Shown here piece by piece: positions 48,560 through 60,179 of a DNA stretch of 64,000 nt; the stretch's first letter is position 1, and each line of letters starts with the position of its first letter. Location of the stretch: positions 1 through 64,000 of the forward strand of contig JANTQF010000081.1 in assembly GCA_032988165.1 (NCBI GenBank), given 5' to 3'. Both the position numbers and the translations under genes were made by a program. The notes under the pieces were generated by a model. That model did not search any database, was not told the DNA's origin, and worked only from the letters and a program-made list of their open reading frames with translations. This DNA is from Emmonsiellopsis sp. PD_33 (lineage: Eukaryota; Ascomycota; Eurotiomycetes; Onygenales; Ajellomycetaceae).

Positions 48560-50014
48560 AAACTGTGTGGATTGTCCCTTCAGACATTATTTGAATGTGA
48601 GAGGTAAGATTACTATGCTCTGAAAAGCCTATAATAGATTGGAAGGAGTCCAGTTTAAAGATTATATTGATTAAGACCTCAAACTCATCACTGACCTGCT
48701 TGTACAGTTGATGATTGGTAGACAGCTGAAGAATACAGTAGTAGATTAAAGAACCTAAAAATCTAATAGTAAGATAGAGGAATGAGTGAATGAAAAGACA
48801 TTTCAAGGATAAATTATATAGATGAATAGTGTCTATTCAGTGTTTGATAAAGATACTATTACTCTGTGGTAAAAATGTTTCAATAATCATCAGAATTTGA
48901 ATGAAAGAGAGTTAGCTGATAAATATAAATTCTTCATGAAAAGCTACTTTAACATATGAGGAGAAAGACTATAGCTAATAGAAATGCTGGAGAACATCAC
49001 CACTAGAAGAGTCTACAATTTTAAGGCTAATAGATATAGTATAGCTCATCTGAGGTGACCTGAAGAAGATAGAGTATGATTGAATGGTCTGTTCAGAGCT
49101 ATTAAGTAGGATAAGCTTAATAGATGTTGTAGACTTAAAGGACAGTCTGTTTGATTCTAATATTATGTGTGAGTAGATAAGATAGCTGAATTTAAGATTA
49201 TATGCTAATATGATAAGTAGCTCAAATGTGCATATATAAAGTTTATTCCTCCTAATTAGGTATGAAATCTGGTTTTGCACAGATCACACTTAGCTCCCTG
49301 CAAGAGGTTAAATGACTATCCTGAGCAAATATTATTAGTAAAGTACTGATGAGTAAAATGAGAAATTTAGAGGTCATACTGGGAATAAATAGAGTAAGAA
49401 GCATGTAGGTAAAAGCACAGAATACTAGTAGTATTAATGAGAACTTTACTTATTATAGGAGAAAAGTATAAATAAGGTTGAATCTGGGTTGATAAACTAA
49501 AGATAACATCATTAAGTATTCACTAATATAACTCACTGCCAGCTACTCAGGCTATATAACAGCCTGCTACTGCAAACAGGAAAGCTTCTAGATATTTTTA
49601 TAAAATGATTTCATTTCCCTTGGAAAAGTTAATGAGCAACTTGGCTAGTATAAGATAAATAGGAAAGTTAGTATTAGTAAATATAAAAAAGAGTAAATAA
49701 ATAAATCATATACCCAGAGTGATATATTACTTGAGTCTGACTTCTAATGAAGGAAGTAGAAGGAAGAACATAAACTGAGTATAATAATACCTTCAGTTAT
49801 GATTCTGAATCCATGAGGTAGTATATACATTAAATAAATAGCTGATGAGTCTGAAGTAGTGGACATCACCCAGTATGAGATGATGAAGGATGAGAAGAAA
49901 ACAGTCCTTATTCAAATAGATAATTAGGCTAATAGAATGTAGAGCTGATGCTGCTGTGTAAATATCTGACATCATATATAATAAGTTGGATATAGCAGTA
50001 GAAAGGCAGGACAA
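48560..50014 (-). pseudogene. F-box family relic, copy 16
   Basis: F-box region unbroken for about 70 codons (49,793-50,014): YLNKDCFLLILHHLILGDV, then YFRLISYLFNVYTTSWIQNH. Its TSWIQ keeps CAG where copies 4, 7 and others have stops, which helps show what was lost. Middle hallmark AYNLKFSYLIYS at about 49,170-49,215, SIKLILLNSSEQTIQSYSIF, SLKIVDSSSGDVLQHFY. The first 100 residues of this half are also open (48,975-49,280). FLPQS-type segment at 48,830-48,885. No palindrome site directly upstream. Confidence 0.74.
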
Positions 50015-50639
50015 GAAAATGAGTAGAATAGTGAATTAAAGATTATTAATCTGAATGTGAACTTATCTGATAGAATAAAATATATGAAGCTAGGAGGAGA
50101 GGAATTAATACTAACCTTGATAATAGCAATATTAAATATTAATGATTGCAGATGGAGAGAGAATGTGGGCAACAGCTATATTCTTTTGATAACTTAGTAA
50201 CTTAGGCTGCTTTATTAATCAGCTGCAAACAGCACTTACATAATATAAGAACTCACTACTAGATGGGAAAAGAAAATAAAGAAATTAGATAGTTACTATA
50301 ATCACTAACATAATGATATCCTTCTCTGCTGCTGCTTGCTCAAAGCCAAATTGATCTTGACCCATAGAGATAATAAAATGAGTAAATATAAGGGAAAAAA
50401 AAAATAGAAAGATATAGTAGGAGATATTAGATTTTATAAAGTATAAGAGTTGGAGAGTAATAAAGAAGAAGAGAAATAGAGAGATATAGCATAAAATACT
50501 GTGTTCTATAAAATATGGAACTTAGTGTTTTAAAAGTCAAAGATTAAAATCTGGGGTAGTATATTTAGGAGTGTGTCTGCAATTATCTGAATGGTTCCTT
50601 AGAGGGTTATTTAAATATCAGTAATATGAGTAGGATGCT
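50015..50639. other. Spacer, no recognisable gene
   Basis: AT-rich with a repeated agagatatag motif at 50,405 and 50,480. Nothing else seen. Confidence 0.4.
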
Positions 50640-51987
50640 CTGCAGAGCTGATAGTAAGTTAAAGACCTTTCAGAGTAAATAATAAATCAATTGATTGTCA
50701 CAACAGAGAATTTACCCCCCATAACAAGCTACTAGAAGCTGAAGTGGGAATAAAACAGTGAATCATAAATTCTAGAGATCCTATAGTGAGATGAAGAGAT
50801 AGATGAATATATACTACCTTGAGGTCTTAGAATAATTCATATATTTTGAGAAGATCTATTCAGTATATGGTAAAGATCTCATCACTTTATGATAAAAATA
50901 TCTAAATAAGAATTATATTTACCTCATTATGATCTATTCATCCAATGAAAAGAAACCCCCCATTTGATTCTAATCACACATAGGAGTAAGATGGAAAGCA
51001 CCACTAAGAAAACTCTTATAGTACTTAATTATTAGAAGAGTTAATAACCTTAAGATGGGATACACTGAAAACATTGGATTCAGATAAGTCATAGTAGAAC
51101 TCTAAGTATATCATACATTCAGAGTCATTGCAGAGGGTAAGCTCTATAACATTAGAATATCTTGCAAAGGAATGACATCATGCCTCAGCTTGTAGAATTA
51201 GCTGTGGGTAAACCAGACTACTAGATTTAAGATTGTAGGCTGATATAGTTAATAGCAGCAGTGAATAAATGTAAAGCTTATTTTTTCCAATCAGAAAGGA
51301 AGTCTGATGTGATGGTAGAGATTAGGATTTCCCTCTCATCAGGGGTTGAATAAATGTTCTATAAATAGATTATTGAGTAAAGTATTTACCAGTATAGAAA
51401 AGAAAGATGAAGCTGATGCAGAGACATATCTAGATTCTAAAATAGATAAAAAGATACAGTAGATATCAGCAGTATTAATAAAAACTTTATTTTGAGTATG
51501 ATGGGCAAAGCAAGGCAATAAAAGTTAAATTGATGAATTAAGTTTAAGACTATGAACTATTTATTAATAAACACTAGTATCATCAAGCCAGACCAGGTAG
51601 TTACCTGCTGTTGCAAAGTATGATGCACTGGGGAGATTCTGGATGAGAGTTATCTTACTCTTAGAGAAGTTATAAATTAACTTGTCTGATAGAAATATGA
51701 AAGTTAGTAGTAGAAAGCATAAAAAGAGTAGATAGACAACATATAAAGATTATTATATGATATAACTCTGAATTTGAGCATGATAAACATGAGTAAGTCT
51801 TTCAACTCAGGCCAGTGGTATTATCAACCATACTTAGTGATTCATACTGTAACATATTTATTCTACTCATTGTTAATGAGTTTAAGGCTGCAGAGTTCAC
51901 TACATAAAATGTAGTGAAAGATAAGGAAAATACAGTTATAATTGAGGCATTTAATGAGGCTGACAGAGTGAGAGGGTTGGATAACAT
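50640..51987 (-). pseudogene. F-box family relic, copy 17
   Basis: F-box: LIKCLNYNCIFLIFHYILCS, then LCSLKLINNE, a stop, NKYVTV, then ITKYG and YHWP (51,815-51,970). Hallmark AYNLKSSSLVYP at about 51,200-51,245. FLPQS-type segment at 50,855-50,910. Middle exon at 51,590-51,680. Palindrome site 12 is about 550 bp upstream. Confidence 0.7.
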
Positions 51988-52796
51988 GGAAATCAGACAT
52001 TGTGAGTAATAGAATTAATATGTGGATGGCAAGATGCAGTAAGAAGAATGATGAGATGCATAAGGTAACTATACAAAGAGTATTAGATTAACTATGTGTT
52101 AGAGGGGGTTGAAAGAAAAAATGAAAAGCTATATATAAAGAAATTAAAACTAATCTTGATGCTAATATAAAGGGTTGATGGTTATAGATGGGAGATGATA
52201 TTAAAATAGCTGCCACAAGACAGCTATATTCCTTATATCTTGTTAACTGTGTCTTTATTAGTGTTCAAGGTTAAGAAGGAGAGAGCACCCCCCTGATCTG
52301 ACTTAGTGAAATCATATGATTCTACCAAAGCTGAACCCCCCCCATTTTTGGTGTATAGTAATATAATACTGTCAACTAGGCTAGTTGATACCATATAAAA
52401 CTAAGAGCTCATAATTACTGAGCAGCAATGATTTGCCAGGCATTTTAAAAGCTGAAAACTAATACAGAAGAATAAGGAGAATGAAAGTAGTAAGAGTAAG
52501 TAGTGTTAGGAGAATAAAGAATTATTTAAAGATAAATACTAAACAATTAGTGTATTAGGGTGTGGGACTGAAGCAGAGGAGAGCATTGAAAAAATATAGG
52601 AAATTTAAATGAGAAATAAATGCTGAAAAGCATTCAAAAGTAATATAATAATTGCACAATGAATAAGAATAGTCAAACTCTGGTGAACTCTATAAGATAG
52701 AGATTAGATGAAAACTGGTATAGGGAAGGGGGGCCAGCATCAAAGGCCTAGTAAAAGATAAGCATACCAAGTATCAAAGAAGGAAACTAAAAGCAC
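51988..52796. other. Spacer with palindrome site 12
   Basis: C-runs (accccccctg at 52,286; accccccccat at 52,335). No gene recognised. Confidence 0.4.
52531..52556. repeat. Spacer palindrome site 12
   Basis: GATA, AA, TACTAA, loop ACAA, TTAGTG, TATT. One G:T weakening. Upstream of copy 17. Confidence 0.7.
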
Positions 52797-54060
52797 TTTT
52801 AAAATTGAAACAACACAGTATAGGAGCTGTGTGAGGTTAGAGTGTTGGCTATAACCCTGACTGTTCTATCATTAGAAACTTGGATGTTAAGAAGATAGTG
52901 AATCAGGAACAATAAACCTCTAATAGATTGTAAGAGGGCTAGAAAATAGTATCAGTTGACAGTTATAATCAACAGGGCTTCAAAGTATTTTATGTGTCAT
53001 GGATCATAACCAGTTAGGTCAATTAGAATAATATCAGGAAGGTTAGTGGAGAGATTCAGAAAGAGAGAGATTGAGGGGATAAAGAGACTTATTAGCTATG
53101 CAAAATAGTGTGAAATAATAATATCTCTTTGATAGCTGACAAAATGACCACTAAAATGGGGTGAGAACATCTCAATTAACACCACATCTTTATATTGATG
53201 AGGGCAACAAATAGCTGCAAATTCACCCTTAGAAGTGGATTTTAAGTACTTATTCTCAGATCAGACATAGGAGATTTCATTAACAATCTTGCCATTAGAT
53301 GTGTCAATGATCTTAAGGCATCCATAGTGAAAATAAGCATTATCTAAGTCTAATAAGCCACAAGTGTGTGAATAAACCAGGCACTCTGAATGATCAGGAA
53401 GGATAATCTCAATTGAAATGCAGGCATTAGGAAGATGAAAGGTAGAAACCTCATCATTAGTAGCTGTTTATCTATATATTTAAGTATTAGATATGAGATT
53501 ATAGGCTGACATCATAGGGGGTTGATTGCAGCAGATATAGAGTTTTTTGTTGCTGATAAAGTATGAATAATCCCTAGTAAATAGAGACTACAATTCTACT
53601 CTATTTAGGGATTGGATATAAATACTAGAGCAATCCCAATAGTTAGCTAGTAATAGGGATGGCAAAAAGAACTGCAATATGATAAATAAAACATACTGAG
53701 GCTCAGAGTTGACAGAAATGATGCACAGTATATCAGCAGAGTTGATCTTAACAGTATAGGCAGAGAAATAGTAGATTAAGATATTAAGCTTATGTAGCCA
53801 GCTATAAGGATCTCTATTAAGAATCCTCCAGTAAACTCCATCTAGAGCTACCCAGGCAGCATAGCAGCCTGCTGCCAAAAAGGATGTTGTGTGTGGGAAA
53901 TGATAATATAAAGCTATGGATCCAATGCATAAATTATATTGTGTGGTTAGCTGAAGAAGTTAGGAAGGCAGATCTAACAGGGGTGTGCTGCAGATAGATA
54001 TGGTGGCAGTCAGACATAGAGGAGAAGAAAGAGATAAGATGAAATGATAACTAGAATTTA
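52797..54060 (-). pseudogene. F-box family relic, copy 18 (little eroded, F-box not found)
   Basis: The middle exon is open for about 95 codons (53,588-53,878 and a little beyond): AAGCYAAWVALDGVYWRIL, then DPYSWLHKLNILIYYFSAYT and CIISVNSEPQYV. An intron-like stretch follows (GTATGT donor, GCTAAC branch, TAG acceptor, about 53,596-53,692). The C-terminal half reads NKKLYICCNQPPMMSAYNL, CISIEIILPDHSECLVY, CLKIIDTSNGKIVNEI and AAICCPHQYKDVVLIEMFSP: the normal family order. Very few stops. I could not find an F-box upstream (54,000-54,160); it may be lost or too diverged. With copy 14 it is the best preserved copy. Confidence 0.72.
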
Positions 54061-54949
54061 AAGTAATTAGTATAATAACTATTATGTTAGAGTGATAGAT
54101 TAAAGAGGATTAGAATTAAGGAGAGGAGACAAGCTGAAGATACTAACTGCAGGATGTATGTTAATCAGTGAGACCTAATATAAGAGAAAGAAGATGTGGA
54201 AGGGACAAGAAGAAAGAAAAAGTAAATAACTATCTAGTAATACTAGCTCTAGGGGCTGAGATTGTGGTGGCTATGAATCAAAATAGTGGAATAAGACTGA
54301 AAGGGGATGTTTTCCCTGCAAATGATGATATAATAATAAAACATGGAGACAGAATAATATGAGAAAATCTAAGAAAAGTATATAAGTAAATAGGAATGTA
54401 GGTTAATAAAATATTAAATACAAACTTACCTGGCAGATAAAAGCATGCAGAAATAAATACAGAGACAAATAAGATAATATGATAATAGCTGAAGGGGCTA
54501 GCATGATAGTGTAGGAATAGAGTAGTAATTCATCAGAACATAAGAAAAGTAGACTGTCTGGGAGTTGTAAATCAATGATTATATAAGAGTAAGTTAGATG
54601 AAAATATAAAAAGGAGAATATAACTAAATAAGAAAGAGATACTAATATGAAAGTAGAAGACATACCTCTAGAAATAGAAAATATATACTGCTTCTTGAGA
54701 GAAATGAGAGAGTTGAAGTACCATATGAAGTACCTGTTGATTACAAAGCTTCATAATTATTAGAGATACTGTGGGGAATATTATGCTAATTAGATTCTAT
54801 AGAGATTTGAGACAAAAGAGTCAATTAATAGTAGTCCCCACACTATTTCTAGCATGTTAGTGTTGGGAATGGCCAGAACACTTCTGAAAGGCCATGAAGA
54901 ATAGAAGGCTAAATCTATAGATAATGGTAAGATTAAGGTATGAGAGGAT
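54061..54949. other. Spacer, no recognisable gene
   Basis: Short open stretches on both strands (54,168-54,362 plus; 54,403-54,663 minus) are low-complexity or charged AT-rich sequence with no family resemblance. No palindrome site. Confidence 0.4.
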
Positions 54950-56110
54950 AAAGCAATAACATGTATTAAGGTAATGCATATAAATAGTGTGAGTTTACAG
55001 TTTCATAAAGATATCATTACTCTGAGGGAGGAATGTTTCAATTACTATTAAAGGCTTAATATTTAGTCAACTAATATATAGAAATGATCCATTTAATGCA
55101 GATTGAATATAGAAGGAAATAGATTATAGCTGTGTAAATTCCTGCAAGATCTCTCTACTCAAAGTGTCAACAACTTTAATATGTGGGGGTGTGGGGAGAT
55201 TATGTGTAATAGGGGTGACTTTAGGGGCATTGAAATATATCAGGCATTCAAATTCATTGGAAAGAATGACTTTGATAGCATTGCAGTAGTGCTAACCACT
55301 AAGATGATTGGCTTGTTTCAGGATTATGGGTGTGATATAGATGTGCTGATCAGAATTGATGTTGTAAGTACAGAGCTCAGAAGGGTCTATAAATAATAAG
55401 TATAGCTTATTTTATTCTATTAAATAGGAGATATTTGATGTTACCCATGACAACTACTTTACTTCAGAGAGGGATTGGATGGTAATAAGGTTACTAGAAT
55501 TCAAATTAGTAATAATATATAAATATAGCTAGATAAAAGAAAATATTAAATAGAGCATACTTGAGAGTGGATCTGAACCTATCAAAAACACACATCATAC
55601 CAGAAGAGTTGATAAGGAGATGGTGAGATGAATCAGAAGGACAAGAGACTTAAAGAAGTATTAGATTACTGATTGTCTTACTAATGAGAATTTGCCAGTG
55701 TATATTTAAAGGATTATAATTAATAGGAGGAGGATGGACATTATTATCAGTCCTAATAATATATTAGCCTGCAGTGGTAAAGGAGCTGAGTAAGCTAATG
55801 AAAGTGATTTTAGTTGGTCTGCTAATAATGTATTTATATAATATATTAGCTGAGTATTTTATATTTTTAGTAAGTATATATAGAGAGTTGGGGGAAATAA
55901 TATATCAAAATTACAAAATTGTTTAGCTCAAAGATTAGTATCACAAGGAGAAAGTTGGGTTTAAAAGTCTAACAAGTAATAATACAAGCCAAAAAGAAGA
56001 ATGTATGATTTGATGTATTCATTCCATTTATAGCTGATCAGTCACAGTTTGTAGAGTTTAAAGATAGGGAGATGTTGCAGAATGAGTGGAAAGCATTCAG
56101 AAAGCATGCA
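54950..56110 (-). pseudogene. F-box family relic, copy 19 (last of the array)
   Basis: FLPQSNDIFMKL at about 55,000-55,050, hallmark TYNINSDQHIYITP at about 55,325-55,380. Middle exon near 55,740-55,860. A weak F-box end near 56,010-56,060, recognised from the attcattccatt...agctgatcagtc match to other copies. More eroded than its neighbours. Confidence 0.6.
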
Positions 56111-57189
56111 CTGTAGTAGATCATAAGGGTTATATATGAATTGAGCTGATATCAGGGTTTGATGATTGCTGATAACAAGAGATATTAGAAATCCTAAAGT
56201 TATAATAGTAAAACAAGCTATTAGTCTCTAATTTGGTGAGAATTGGATGTTGATAGCAATGGAATCAGGTAGCTCAAAATAAAGGAATATATACTACTAG
56301 AGGTGAGCTGTAAGGCTCTCTTATCAATGCATCAACTAATAGGAAATTAATGTGTGTAAATAGGATTGATTCCTCAGGTATTATTAAAGAGAGATAAAGA
56401 TGAAAGGGTATTGTCATTAAGAGAGGAGATTATAGAGGTAAATTAGTAGAGTATATCAGGGAGTAATGAAAGAGAAGTCTTCTGTCTTTAAAAAGCTACA
56501 TGTCAGATAAAAAAGGTAGATGGTAGTGGTAGACCCTACCTGGCAAGTAAAAAAATGATAGTGGCCTGACAATGTTGATTGCCACTAAGATCAGATTATG
56601 AAGGAGAATGAAATGAAAGCTATGATGATGATGACTAAGCTAAATACTGGAAATAAAAATCTAATAGGCTGATGAGAGCACATATCTGATTGATTACTAA
56701 GTAAACTGATTAGAGAAGAAAGATGATAGTAGGAGGAATGATTAGAAGAGAGAAAAATGAAGGTATAGCCAGTCTGTATATAATGCATGTGGTAGTGAGT
56801 CAATACAATAGGTGTAAGAGAGAAGATATGGTCCCTGGAAAAGAGAATAAGGTCAGAAAGAAAGGGAGGATAGGATGAAGAGATAACAGGTAAAATGATA
56901 ATATTAAGAGGAAGATAAATAATAGATGATATAGATGAGAAGAGAATAGAATGAAGATGAGAATGAATTATTCAATGATACTATAGAGTAATGAAAAAAG
57001 TGAGGTTACAAGGCACTGTTGTGCCAAAAGATATAACAGGTAGATAGTCTAATATTAAGATTTAAATAAATAAGAAAAGCACAGTAGGTAATCTACTGTA
57101 GAAGCTAATAAGAGGTAGGTAATAAGATGAAAGAGAATTATAAGAAAACAGCTGAGATATCTCATTTCTATATAGTTTTGAGTGGTATG
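56111..57189. other. Spacer between F-box array and satellite
   Basis: No gene recognised; purine-rich plus strand as in the rest of the array. Confidence 0.4.
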
Positions 57190-58220
57190 GGATAGGTATA
57201 ATAGCAGCTTCATAAGAAAGTAAGACTATTATTAGAGGCAAGAAAGTGTACTCAGGATTAATTAGACCTTAAACCCAGCTTCACACATTGAGAAGAAAAA
57301 GAGGTAGCATGATAAGATATATCACAGTGATCTATCTGATTCTACTAGGAGATAGTAAAGATAGCAGCTTCATAAAGTAGTGGAAAGAGAAGGAATGATA
57401 CAACTAGATGTATTATAGTAATTAACTAGATTAAAATACCAGCTATACTAGGAGGAAGAAGAGAAGAGTAATATGCATTGCAGTAAGTTATCATCAAGCT
57501 GCAGTGCATAATAGACAGTTGGTAGAGTACATTGCAGCAATAAATTAGATTATACTTGAGGATAGATATAACACTAACTTCATTAAAGTGTTACAAAGAG
57601 GAAGGGCAGCAACAGAAAATTACATCACAGAAAGAAATAATATTATAGTGCAGGATAGATGTAAGACCAGCTTCATCATAAGGAAGGATGGTAGAGTAAA
57701 GTGTATCACAATAAGCAATCAGATTATAGTGTGAGATAGGTATAATACTAGCTTCATAATGTGATGGGAAGAGAAAGAAAGAGAACTTGAGATGCATCAT
57801 AATAATAGATTAAGCTATACTTAGAAATAGACTTAATATTAGCTTCACCATGCAATGGGAAAAGAAAGAATGACAACATGAGATGCATCACAGTGATAAA
57901 TTAAGTTATACTTAGGGATAGACCTAATAGTAGCTTCATCATGCAATGAGAAGAGAAAGAGCACCAACAGAACCTTAGGAGATTATATTACAGAAAGTAA
58001 TGATATTGTGGTGGAGAATAAACACAATATCTACCTTAATAGCACTGGGAGGAAGGATGGCAAAGCAGAGTGCATCACAGCAAGTAATCTAATTATGCAT
58101 GGGGATAGGCATAACTTCAGCTTCACCAACTATCAAAGAAGGAAATAGGATGGCAAAGCAAAGTGCATTGCAGCAAGAGAATAAATTATACAGTAAGAAT
58201 AGGTATAACCCAGCTTCACC
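57190..58220. repeat. Satellite of about 91-bp units
   Basis: Head-to-tail degenerate units marked by gatagg/agataga followed by tataataccagcttca. Three neighbouring units begin at 57,735, 57,826 and 57,917, exactly 91 bp apart. Others begin near 57,190, 57,550, 57,640, 58,015, 58,105 and 58,200 with small length changes. The units share gatgcatcacag...gattatacttagg. At least eight units. It marks the boundary of the F-box array. Confidence 0.8.
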
Positions 58221-58437
58221 CATAGCATCATCAATCTGATTCTAGTGGAGGAATTGGGTTAAATCCTGGGCAGAATTGGGTTAGACCTTGGAATGGGAAT
58301 AAGGTTAGTTTTGATGTTCTGCCTGCCAAGCCTGCCTTGAATAATTCCTGCTCTGATAAATCAGAGTGCACAATTCCTAAACCCAATTCTGATTCCAGAC
58401 CTAATTCTCTGAAAAATAGGATTAGAAGGTAAATTAA
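58219..58437 (+). pseudogene. Pro/Asn/Ser-rich coding-like fragment, family unknown
   Basis: A plus-strand frame open for about 66 codons with SGGIGLNPGQNWVRPWNGN, LPAKPALNNSC and IPKPNSDSRPNS. This patch is clearly richer in G and C than its surroundings. A minus frame is also open here (LESELGLGIVHSDLSEQELF), so the strand is not certain. It continues in the plus frame with many stops to about 58,970. Not recognised; could be an exon of the next relic or an independent gene piece. Confidence 0.35.
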
Positions 58438-59279
58438 CTTCATGAAATCAATACATTAATTGAATTCTACATCATAGCATCTTTATAATCATCTATATTA
58501 ACAATCTTTACCTCTACAGTTCTAACAACTCCTATATTCTCTGATATTATTTTATCTATTAGGTTATTAAGCCCCTTTTACTTTCCCTATTTGGATTTTT
58601 CCTTTTGTTTTGGATATCTTACCCCTCTATGGCATGATGTATATATCCTTCTGTTTTAAGAATTTATATACTTTTCTTCTCAGAACTTACCTTTACCTCA
58701 TAGAGGTTTTATATACTTTCCTTCTCACTGGAGATACTATACACTCTTCTTTTGAGATACCTATTCTCTGTGAGAAGAAAGTGTACAGTAAATTAAATAG
58801 TAGGTTAGAATAGTTCCTTGCAGCTTCAGCTTTGATGGCATTATCATCTCTAACTGTTTACTCTATATTGACAGTATTTTCCTTGGCCATAGTATTAGAA
58901 GTATACTCACTGTTCCTCAATTTCACCCTTTAATTTTGAAAAGATACTGGGGATATTCTTCATACTGAGACTGGATGTTCTGAATCATTAAGAACTAAGC
59001 TATAATAATATTATTATGCTTGGAGATGATAGAGATATCTTACATACTAGAAGTTCTAAATATTCAGAGTCACTAAGGACTAAGCTATAGTAATATTATT
59101 ATGTGGAGATTTAGCTTAAATTTCTGAGCTCAGAGTAATACTTTAATCCTTCAACTGTCCAATAAGTAACATTTAATGGTCATTATGCTCTACACATGTG
59201 GATGGATATGCTAGATATATAACTTCACCCACATTGAAACTGGGACACACTACTTAAAAGAGAACTTAACAAGTAGATA
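58438..59279 (+). other. Decayed coding-like stretch with a direct repeat
   Basis: In the same plus frame as the previous feature a hydrophobic stretch is readable (YTFLLRTYLYLIEVLYTFLL, then SALMALSSLTVYSILTVFSL), which could be membrane segments or pyrimidine-rich noise. A direct repeat of about 33 bp (aagaactaagctataataat and following) occurs at 58,987-59,019 and 59,071-59,103. No gene called. Confidence 0.35.
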
Positions 59280-60064
59280 CATTTTTTCTTTCTCCCCCTT
59301 ATACTCTATCATTCTACTATAGAGGTCTCCAGTATTTCTACTAATAGTAACTTAGTGAATGAGGCACTAAAGCTATCTATAAATATTCTAAGCCAGTTCA
59401 TAGCAGTAAATATACTAAATGAGTAAGGATGTGATTAGCAACTAGATGAGCTACTAAAGCTCAGTGTGATCTTATCTATTATTAATAATGAAGATAACTA
59501 TCAATTTCTCTCTGAGTATTTCAAGGTGGATGGGATTCTTAAGAGAGTGGAGAACTTATACTCTTTAATTAACTGTATGAGACTCATCAGTAGGAACATT
59601 TTGAATGTAAGAAATCACCTTATTCTATTTCTTCTATCTTCTTCCTCTACTCACACTGTTTTCATAGCTCTTAGTTAGTTACATATACACCATTCAGAAC
59701 AGACAAGATGCATTATTAGATTTCAATATCAGTACTTGCAAATCCACCCACTGGTGTGGCCTACCTGATAACTCACAAATATGTATTAAGTGCAGAATTT
59801 CTACTGAAAAGCTAGCATACCTCTCAATCTTGAGGTCTACTACCTCACTACTGAAATACTATTATAAAGAAAACACTGAAGAACACTGTGATCATCTCCT
59901 AGAAAAACTGTAGGATGAATGGATTTCTAAAACTAGAAAACTAAGAGATCTTCTCCTTAAATACTGCTCCAGTTGCTGACCTCTTCCACTGGAAGGATCA
60001 GATGCACTAGGTTGCTAACCTGAAGATAAAAGAAGGCACTACCAAGTAAATGATAATTTCCCCT
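59280..60064 (+). pseudogene. Cysteine-rich protein relic with one intron, family unknown
   Basis: Exon 1 (to about 59,608) reads LVNEALKLSINILSQFIAVN, LDELLKLSVILSIINNEDNY, SEYFKVDGILKRVENLYSLI. Then a textbook intron at 59,609-59,669 (GTAAGA donor, CTCAC branch-like site, ATAG acceptor). Exon 2 continues in phase: RQDALLDFNISTCKS, HWCGLPDNSQICIKCRISTE, HCDHLLEKL, then DEWISKTRKLRDLLLKYCSSC and a stop at 60,062. Pairs CX5-6C...CIKC, HCDH and CSSC look like a zinc-binding arrangement, but I do not recognise a family. Only about five stops, all at likely Q or R sites. It converges on the next relic. Confidence 0.6.
59609..59669 (+). other. Intact intron of the cysteine-rich relic
   Basis: 61 bp with GTAAGA donor, pyrimidine-rich middle, CTCAC branch-like site and TTTTCATAG acceptor. 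Removal keeps the frame exactly, so the splice sites were not hit by the mutation process. Confidence 0.75.
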
Positions 60065-60179
60065 AATATCTTACTTAGCATAATTACTTCTCTTTACCAC
60101 TCAGTTTATTTATTTTTGTTTATTTTTTAAAATCAGAATGTTTTCCTTTTCTTTTCTAGTTAGTAGAATTAATAACATT

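Noticed and set aside
54168..54663. Two open frames on opposite strands (MRPNIRERRC... and a Leu/Ile-rich one)
   Set aside because: Low-complexity sequence, no homology, no palindrome or intron signals nearby.
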